Assembly (NCBI GenBank): GCA_034406715.1 | Contig: CP137877.1 | Coordinates: forward strand, 434,001-498,000 | Length of the DNA stretch: 64,000 bases | Origin: Rhodotorula mucilaginosa | Taxonomy: Eukaryota; Basidiomycota; Microbotryomycetes; Sporidiobolales; Sporidiobolaceae | Direction of reading: 5' to 3' | Shown here: positions 56,612 to 64,000 of the stretch, one piece after another | Layout of the letters: every line of letters starts with the position of its first letter | How positions within the stretch are numbered: the stretch's first letter is position 1 | Position numbers and translations under genes: made by a program | The notes under the pieces: generated by a model | Told to the model about the DNA's origin: nothing | Databases searched by the model: none | What the model saw: the letters and a program-made list of their open reading frames with translations, nothing else

Positions 56612-59600
56612 ATGCATGGCCGTCCAACTCAGCCCGCTCGCTCTCCTCTCTGGTGGCTCCGAGCCGTCGTCTGCCTCTGCGGCCTCGTCGTCGTCGTGTG
56701 CCCTCGCCGCGTCGACGCAGCGTTCTATAGCTCGCAGAGGAAAGCAGAATTGAGAGCCTTGGCGCACGAAACATGGAGCCACGCTTACGACTCGTACAAA
56801 CGTCAGTCCCTGCCTCCCGCCGGGGTGAAGATGCTATCGACCGACTGAACTGACTCGGTACTTGTTCCTCTCGCAGGAGTCGCCTTCCCCGCCGATGAGC
56901 TTCTTCCGCTCTCGTGTGCAGCTCAGGGTCACGACCGAAAGACCCCCGACAATGTCGGCGTCAACGATGTCATGGGCGATTACTTGTTGACCGTCGTCGA
57001 CTCGCTCGATACCTTTCCGATGCTCGACGACAAGGCCGGATTCGAGCTGGCGGTCCGAGAAGTGATCGAGCGCGTCTCTTTCGACGTAGACTCGCGCGTC
57101 CAGGTCTTTGAAGTCACGATCCGCATGATGGGAGGCCTCGTACGTCGTCTCGTTTCCCTCCGGGCGGTATAACCAATACCCCAGAATTGACCCTTGCGCG
57201 CGCCTGGTACAGCTTTCCGGTCACCTCTTGGCTACTCCGCCAGAAAGCGGCAACTTTTCCTCGTCGATCCGTGGTTACGCCTTGCCGTGGTACAACGGCG
57301 AGCTCCTCTCCCTCGCGCACGACTTGGGAAGGAGGTTGTTGCCGGCTTTCGCCACGCAGACTGGGATTCCCTTTGCGCGGATACACTTGCAGAAAGGTCT
57401 CCGAGGGGGCAAAAGCGGAAAGGGAGAGAGCGCCGAGACTTGCAGCGCGGGTGAGGGGGACCTCCCTTTGCCCACGTCGCATTCGCTACCAGCGAATTGT
57501 TTTTGAACTCAACTCAGCTGACTAGCTCGTGGGATAATGACACGCAGGCGCCGGTTCGCTGCTCCTCGAGTTCATCACGCTCTCTCGTCTCACCGGCGAC
57601 CCGACTTTCGAAACCCTCGCACGGCGAGCCTTTTTCGCCATCTGGAATCGCAAATCGGATATCGGCTTGATAGGGAATACCATCGACGTCCGAACGGGCA
57701 TGTGGATGCATGGTGTCGCGGGGATCGGAGCCGGGATCGATTCCTTCTACGAGTGAGCCTCTCTTCCGAGGTCGGCACGCATGTCGGTTTCCAGCTCAAT
57801 GTGCAACCGACTGATGATGGTGGTCATCCTTCACTTTGCAGGTATGCTGCAAAGGCCTATGTCTTGACGGGTGAAGATGACTACCTGAGAGTCTGGGAAG
57901 AAGGCTACACGGCCCTGCAGCGATACGTCCGCACGCAGGATGGGTTCTGGGTGCGTGACATATCATCACGTGTTCAGCACCAGGACGCCGCACATCGTTG
58001 ACGGGATCACGCACGCTCTGGCAGTTCCGCGGGGTCAACATGATGTCGGGCCAACTGACCGCCACCGTCGTCGACTCGCTATCGGCTTTCATGCCGGGCG
58101 TCTTGACTCTCATGGGCGACCTCGATACCGCCAGCAAGCTTCACGCCCCCTTCGCCTTCATCTGGGCGCGGTATTCCGGCTTGCCCGAACTATTCGACAC
58201 GCATCGCCGCCACGGCGTCAACTTTGGGTATCCGCTCCGACCCGAATTCATCGAGAGCAACATGTACCTGTATCAGGCGACGCAGGACGACTGGTACCTC
58301 GAAGTGGCAGAGCGGGCTCTCGAGGATATCAACGAGCGGATGAGGACCGAGTGTGGGTTTGCGGCGGTGCTCGACCTCCGGACGGGCAAGCTCGAGGACA
58401 AGATGCCGAGCTTTGTCACAGCCGAGACGCTCAAGTATCTCTACCTAACCTTTGCAGAGGTGAGCTGTCCGGGATGTTGGACGTGGTCGGATTGCCGGAG
58501 GCTGATGGGTTCCCTCACAGGATTCGCCGTTCCTCCGTGACGACTCGGCCTTTGTGTTCTCGACTGAGGGTCACCCTCTCGAGATCCCTCGACCGCCGAC
58601 CTCGCCAAGTCCGTCTCGTCGTTCCAAAAGCCTCCAGAACGCGACCGAGTCGATCCCGACCGACGCTCCCGATGCTGTCCTCACCGGACTGGCTCGAACT
58701 TGCGCCGCACACGAGCCGATCTTCGATGAGCGATTCGCCCATTTCTTGTCGCTTGGGATGGATCGGCGAACTGACTGGGAGCATGCGCGGTGGCTGGCCG
58801 GCTATATTCCAAGCGACGAAGATCGCGAGATCGCGACCGGTCGCTGGAACCTTTACGGGTGGTGTCAGATTGCGGAAGGAGAGGTACGTCAATGATTCCT
58901 TTTTATCCGCCAGCCCGTCTTGACAGCGCGCAAACCGACAGCATTTACTGATGCTGACGCCCTCCCCAAGAATTCCGTCCACGCTGCGCCCCGAATTGTC
59001 GTCGATCCGCTTGCCAATCTCCGCAACCTGGTCCGCAACTACCTCCGCTCTGCTCTCGTCCCCTCTTCGTCCGACTCGGTCGCCGCCGTGGTCGCCGCCG
59101 ATGCCGCACCGATCCCTCCCATCTAGAGCTTCGGCATCGAGCTTCTCTTTGCCGCTGCGGGCGCGAAAGAGGTCGTCTCCCCGAGTTCTTCCCAAGTCGC
59201 GCCACATCCGAGCGGTAACGGCGACGTCGTCGTCAACGACATCAACGGCTTGCGTTTCATCCTCACACCGCTCCCCTACGGCGCTGATGGCTATTCCGTC
59301 AGCCGGATCGGTCCCGTCACCGTTCCGTCCGGCGCGTTCGTCGTCATTCGCGATCAGGCCGTCATCGCTAGCATCCCGCCCGTCGTCCCCGTCGAAAAGA
59401 TCTACCTCATGGCCAATCTGACCATCACTTCAGACTCGGGCCTCGAAGATTCCTCCCTCGAGACGGACGCATCCCCGTCTGGTCTCTACGTACCCGCCCT
59501 CGCCGCATCTTTTGGCCCTTCGGTGGCCTACAGGTCGCCTGAGGCAATACCAGCCGCTATGATACCCTTTATGTTGGACGGTCCGGCGATGCCTCTCGTC

Positions 59601-60206
59601 CCACCTCGCTTCGACCCATACGGCTGTGAGCCGTATCACCCCCCCGCGACCGGTTCAACCAACCAGTTGAAGGAGCCGCCACACATCCTCCTCCTCCACC
59701 GCGGACACTGCTCCTTTGCGCTCAAAGCGCACCATGCAGCCCTCGCCGGCGCCAAAGGCGTCGTCGTCGTCTCGCATCCTTCGCCGACCGACGAACCGGA
59801 CGCGCAGAACCTCGGCGGGTTTGTCGTCCCTGGGGCGGATGCTGCGGAAGAGGCGGAGGATACGATGCGGGCGCTCGTGCCGCTTGTGTTGGTCGCCAAC
59901 TCGACGGGGCAAGCCCTCGAAGACTTGGTTCGTCGAGCAGGAACCCCCTCGCCCTCCTCCCGTCTCGAACCGACCATGCAACCCGTTCAACATCAGCAAC
60001 AGGTGCTCCAGACCGCGCCGGACGCAGACGCTCAGGAGCTGATCCCCGACAGTCACGTCTTGGTACGATTGCTGTCCGACCGGGAGGCGGAACACCCGGA
60101 CGACGAGGCAGAGGAGGAGGAGGAACACGTCGATGGCCTCATCCTGGGAGGTTACGTCGTTCGCAACATCAAGCTACACCGCATTCGCGTCCCCCGCAGC
60201 CCGTGA
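56612..60206 (+). CDS. MNL1: ER degradation-enhancing alpha-1,2-mannosidase-like protein (EDEM/Mnl1) with PA domain
   Basis: GH47 mannosidase-like ERAD factor that trims or recognises N-glycans on misfolded glycoproteins in the ER lumen. The start at 56612 gives a signal peptide ([20 protein letters not shown], then VDAAFYSS). Family segments: [194 protein letters not shown] and [16 protein letters not shown], with the conserved acidic residues of GH47. The large last exon carries a PA domain ([34 protein letters not shown]) as in EDEM3/Mnl1. No KDEL-type ending. About ten introns; TGA at 60204-60206. Confidence 0.92.
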
Positions 60207-60465
60207 CCTGAAAGAACCGTAGACACGCCCGCATCAAATATGTGCTTAGATCTTGTTGTAACAGCACTTGCATACGTTTTCGCAAGCACCGAAAAATAAA
60301 AGCCTCGAGAAGAGCTTGCGGCCAGATCGGACAGTCTCTCGATCAGCCAGTGCCGATGTGTATAAGGGGAAACGACATAAAGACTTTGCGAGGATTGCTA
60401 GGAACTACTTTCAACCGTATTCACACCGTGAGCGACTCCGCAGAGGGAGAGAGAGGCTCGCACAC

Positions 60466-62129
60466 TCAGTACCCACGGTCGGCAGTCATCTCCTTGCCCG
60501 CCGCAGCGCCGAGCTTGCCCTCGCCGCGCATCGCCTCGCCGAGACCGGTGCAGATCTCGGCGAGCTTGACCGGGTCGTTGTAGTGCGTGGTGGCCAGCAC
60601 GACTGCGCGCGCGAGCTTGGCCGGGTTCTCCGACTTGAAGATGCCGGATCCGCTGTGGGAACGCCCAGAAAGAGAGTCAACATTCCGGTCTCGAGCGAGT
60701 CCGACAAGCGACAAAGAGCGGGGGAAAACGCACACAAAGACGCCGTCCATGCCGAGCTTCATCATCAACGCCGCGTCCGCCGGGGTGGCGATTCCACCCG
60801 CCGAGAACATGACCACCGGTAGCCGTCCGAGCTTGGCCGTCTCGCGGAGGAGGTCGACCGAAGCGGCAATCTCCTTGGCCATGGCGTACAGTTCAATTTC
60901 CGACAGGGTCGACGCGCGCTTGATCTGCGCGTCGACAGCGCGGGCGTGCCGGACTGCTTCGATCACGTTACCGGTACCGGCTTCGCCTGCGTAGGGAAGA
61001 CAGGTTACAGAGGTCAGTGGCGGGGTCCTTCCGTCCCTGTAATAGAATCGTTGAGAACGAAGGCATTACCTTTGGTACGGATCATGGCGGCCCCCTCGCT
61101 GATCCTTCGGAGCGCCTCTCCGAGATCCTTGCAGCCACAAACGACTGCGGTGCAGAAGAGAATTTCAGCGCCTCGGTGAGATCAAGGCGGTATTCGGACG
61201 CCTACTCACAAGGGACGTCGAAAGCCTGCCACACGTGCAGCAATTGCGGTCAGTTGCGCGGCCCGGGCGGTAAGCAACACAGAGAGAGACTGCGGGTCCA
61301 ACTCACGTGCTTGTCGACGTGAAGAGCCGGGTCTGCCGGAGTGAGGACTTCGGACCTGAGTAGAGCCAGGCCCGGTGTCAATGGGAGGTGTCTCTTCTCT
61401 TTTCGAGGGCCAAGTGGAGCTCACTCGTCGATGTAGTCGACGCCGATCGCCTGCAGAATCTCTGCCTCGACAATGTGGCCGATACGCGACTTGGCCATGA
61501 CCTGTAGTTGCGGTTCCGCCAGAAATTCAGTTTACGCCGCGCATGAAAGCATGGGTGTGCGAAGAGGAGGTTTCGGACTGACCGGAATCGAGACCGTGTC
61601 CATGATCTCCTTGATCATCTTGGGGTCACTCATCCGAGCGACTCCGCCATCTCGTCGGATGTCTGACGGAACGCGCTCGAGAGCCTGTGGCACACCAAAG
61701 AGGGTCAGCATCTGACTCAAGCGTTTCGAGAAGGTCCAGCAGGCCGGCGCGACAACCGCGAAAGTACGGCGGAACGGACCATGACGGCGCAGGCGCCTGC
61801 TTCTTCGGCGATGCGAGCCTCTTCGGCATCGACGACGTCCACTGCACAAGGGTGGTGTCGTCCGGTCAGTCCAGAAAAGAAAAGCGGCCGCGATTTTTAC
61901 GGCGAGTACAGACCGCCAGCCCGATTCGACTTACTGATGACGCCGCCCTTGAGCATCTGAGCAAGCCCGGCCTGCGCAACACGGGTTCCAGGGTCAGCCG
62001 TTGCCGATGGCGAGTGATTCCCCGATCTCGAGATGGGCGCACTTTGACGGCGAAAGTGGGGCGGGCCGAAGAAGACGAGTTGGCAGAGGCAGCATTGCCG
62101 TTGGTCTGGGTGCTAGCGTGGGCGGCCAT
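60466..62129 (-). CDS. PDX1: Pyridoxal 5'-phosphate synthase subunit Pdx1 (SNZ)
   Basis: Synthase half of the DXP-independent vitamin B6 pathway: condenses ribose 5-phosphate, glyceraldehyde 3-phosphate and ammonia from Pdx2 into PLP, forming a dodecamer. The ATG at 62129 gives a Ser/Asn-rich leader then [16 protein letters not shown]. Across introns follow [116 protein letters not shown] and [20 protein letters not shown], which carry the lysines of the two active sites. It ends [20 protein letters not shown] through to MTADRGY, TGA at 60466-60468. About eight introns in a protein normally near 300 residues. Its partner PDX2 is divergent, 195 nt away. Confidence 0.96.
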
Positions 62130-62324
62130 GACGAGCAGGGTGTGAGTAGGTGGTCAGGAGCAAGGTGTGCGGAATGAGAGCGGGACCAGCGATGCGGCTG
62201 ACCGAGAAATCGCGGATCGGAGTTTGCGCACGTCGCCGCCGCTCGAGACCGAGTCAACTCCGAAGTCACCGCTCACAGCGTACACGGGGACGTGCACTCT
62301 TTGCCGCCGTCTAGACCTCGCAAC
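62130..62324. promoter_or_regulatory. Shared bidirectional promoter of PDX1 and PDX2
   Basis: Only 195 nt separate the two start codons, so both genes must use this spacer. Divergent SNZ-SNO pairs are known in fungi and are co-expressed on thiamine/pyridoxine limitation. No specific operator was identified by eye. Confidence 0.7.
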
Positions 62325-63255
62325 ATGAGGAACACACCAACCAGGAACGCAATCGGAGTCCTGTAAGCGCTCGCTCGCTGTCTTTGTCAATACCCAGCGT
62401 GAGCGACTGACCGGAACTTGACCGGAATCACCACCAGCGCACTCCAGGGCTCCTTCGCCGAACACGTCCATGCCTTGCACTCTCTGCCGGAGCAGACCAG
62501 GCTCCCCGTCGTCCAGGTCCGCAGTCCGCAAGACCTCGCACAGTGTCGAGGGTTGATCATCCCAGGAGGAGAATCGACCGCCATTGCCCTTCTGATCAAC
62601 CAGTCGGGCCTGTACGAACCGCTGCTCGAATTCGTTCGCCTCGCCAAGCAAGGGACGGGACAACGCGCTATATGGGGAACTTGCGCTGGCGCGATCCTCC
62701 TCGCAAGAGAGATTGACGGTCCGACCACCGCCGGCTGGAAAGGACTTGACGCAATCGATGTCCGCGTCTCTCGGAACCGCTTCGGAAGACAGGTACGTAC
62801 ACTTCTTTCTCTCTCTCAGGATATCGCCGAGGTTCAGCAGGGACTGACCCTGCATCGCGGCTCAGCTCCAATCGTTTGCGGAACCGCTCGTGCTTGATTT
62901 CTTGTCGCCACCGACGCCGCCTCTGCTCGCCACTTTCATCCGAGCCCCGGCACTACATTCGCTCCTCCCGCCTCCTCCTACATCGTCAGATCCCACTTCC
63001 GAGGACGAAGACCGAGCGCCGCCACCGGTCGAATGCCTCGTCCGCCTCCCTCCCAAACTCCTCGCCACCGTCGCGCCCGCCAAGCCCGCTCTCGGTACCG
63101 CCGCCACCACCCAGACCCCTGCCGGTCCCATGAACGACGTCGTCATGTGGAAGCAAGGTGACATCCTCGCTTCGTCTTGGCACCCCGAGCTGAACAAGGA
63201 CGACGCGAGGGTGCACGAGTGGTGGGTGCGGACCATGGTACGACACGAATCATGA
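62325..63255 (+). CDS. PDX2: Pyridoxal 5'-phosphate synthase glutaminase subunit Pdx2 (SNO)
   Basis: Class I glutamine amidotransferase that supplies ammonia to Pdx1. Exon 1 (62325, MRNTPTRNAIGV) ends at GTAAGC; exon 2 resumes after CACCAG to give LALQGSFAEHVHALHSLP, the standard Pdx2 start. Other landmarks: LAQCRGLIIPGGESTAIALL (oxyanion GGES, about 57-60), IWGTCAGAILLA with nucleophile Cys95, and SSWHPELNKDDARVHEWW with the catalytic His and Glu near the C-terminus. A further intron follows NRFGRQ, resuming LQSFAEPLVLDFLSPPTPPL. The region between the last intron and the His-Glu dyad is longer than usual owing to a Pro/Ser/Asp insert (PPPPTSSDPTSEDEDRAPPP). TGA at 63253-63255. Full catalytic triad present. 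Confidence 0.95.
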
Positions 63256-63466
63256 GCCGCCAGCTCCACGTGCCGAACTCTGTCCCTGTTGTTGTTGTTG
63301 ACTATTCGTAGGGAGTCCTGTAGCTCGCATTAGAGCCTCTGAGCTGCACTTGATCCCTTTTCGCACACGAAGCGTGAGCAGCGTCTCTAGACAGGCGCCG
63401 ACTAGGAGTGGTGAATGCACTTCATGGTCGACAAGCGTTATGATACAGAGTCCCCCGCGTCCCTAA

Positions 63467-64000
63467 TCACCAATCAAACTCCTCCGTATGCAACTCGAGT
63501 TCACTCAACCCACCCACCTCCTCCTTTCCAGTCGCGATCCTCCACTGCCTCGCCGCGACCGCGTTCCTGACATCAGTTGTGAGACTAACCGGCCCGCAGG
63601 AGACGATCCCGACCGAGGTGTCGGGTGGGAGACTGTCGAACCGGCGCGGGAGGAGCGAGAGCAAGTCGGGCCGGCTGCGTTCGATCGTCCACTGCTTGGC
63701 GCGCCGACTGCTGCAGCTGCAATGAGGGAGAAGAAGTCAGCGTCTCGGTGCTGTGAGTTCCGCTCGAACACGCCGTTTGCGAGGAAAGGGACGATCATGA
63801 ACTGACCAAGTCGCCTTGACGGGCTTCTCTTCCTCGATCTCGAGCTTCTCGTTTCCGGCGTCCAGACTCGGAGACGACGCGGTCGAGTCGACGATCCCGT
63901 CTCGGTCACTTTCTCCCGTCACAAAGAGACGCAGATCGATCTTGTCCTTGAGGTACCGCGTCGACTCGGCGAGTAGCGCCTCGACCCATTCTTTGGCGCC
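63467..64000 (-). CDS. Ferric/cupric reductase C-terminus (FRE family), N-terminus beyond right edge
   Basis: Only the C-terminal part of the NADPH-binding domain lies in the window. Near the right edge the reverse strand reads AKEWVEALLAESTRYLKDKI then DLRLFVTGESDRDGIVDS. An intron follows VKATW; the last exon reads RPDLLSLLPRRFDSLPPDTS, VGIVSCGPVSLTTDVRNAVA and VGGLSELELHTEEFDW, with stop at 63467-63469. The CGP motif with 'DVRNAV' and the terminal 'ELH-EEF-W' are the hallmark of plasma-membrane ferric reductases, where they shape the nicotinamide pocket. Haem-binding membrane helices and the FAD domain are expected outside the window. Role: reduction of Fe3+ (or Cu2+) for high-affinity uptake. 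Confidence 0.88.

Noticed and set aside
1-64000. tRNA, rRNA or CRISPR features
   Set aside because: No cloverleaf with B-box consensus, rRNA block or regularly spaced repeat was noticed on reading; a dedicated covariance search was not possible here.

Overview
The window looks like nuclear DNA of a high-GC basidiomycete yeast, most likely in Pucciniomycotina/Microbotryomycetes (Rhodotorula or Sporobolomyces type). The grounds are densely packed protein-coding genes, many short introns (about 50-120 nt) with GTNNGT donors and YAG acceptors, strong C/G preference at third codon positions, and a fungal gene set. The lineage is inferred from gene style only. No rRNA, tRNA, CRISPR array, transposon or virus-like element was recognised.

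Layout. 1-2740 (-): glutamate carboxypeptidase II-like M28 peptidase, cut by the left edge, with a His-rich insertion. 2884-4662 (+): Rtt109 histone acetyltransferase, intronless. 4933-8615 (-): long-chain acyl-CoA synthetase. 8740-9270 (+): small unknown protein. 10236-11110 (-): RNase P/MRP subunit Pop5. 11439-11948 (+): Cbp4-like complex III assembly factor. 12234-16261 (-): STE20/germinal-centre kinase with polyQ tail. 16329-19033 (+): FAM72-like protein. 19318-21950 (-): tandem pair of F-box-like paralogs, the upstream copy frameshifted. 22256-29130 (+): GRASP/Grh1, Gre2-like reductase, and tRNA-dihydrouridine synthase Dus3. 29536-33650 (-): a disordered unknown protein and a SARAF homolog. 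34103-43628 (+): Mon2 and two unknown proteins. 43759-47773 (-): WDR44/Dgr2-type WD40 protein. 48573-49392 (-): complex I 15-kDa (NDUFS5-like) subunit. 49507-52146 (+): second tandem pair of the F-box-like family, in the opposite orientation to the first. 52433-55137 (+): two short secreted, GPI-type Ser/Thr-rich proteins. 55394-56479 (-): Sde2. 56612-60206 (+): EDEM/Mnl1 mannosidase with PA domain. 60466-63255: divergent PDX1/PDX2 (SNZ/SNO) vitamin B6 pair. 63467-64000 (-): C-terminus of a ferric reductase.

Most genes are housekeeping and unrelated to each other. The exception is PDX1/PDX2, the two halves of the PLP synthase complex transcribed divergently from one 195-bp spacer. The most unusual content is the lineage-specific F-box-like family: four members in two inverted tandem pairs 27 kb apart, sharing one intron position. 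Other points of interest are the His-rich insertion in the M28 peptidase, several tiny exons (3, 6, 21 and 32 nt), and a pair of related GPI-type genes. Where splicing is described I deduced it by eye from splice consensus and reading frame; exon limits not given are unresolved.
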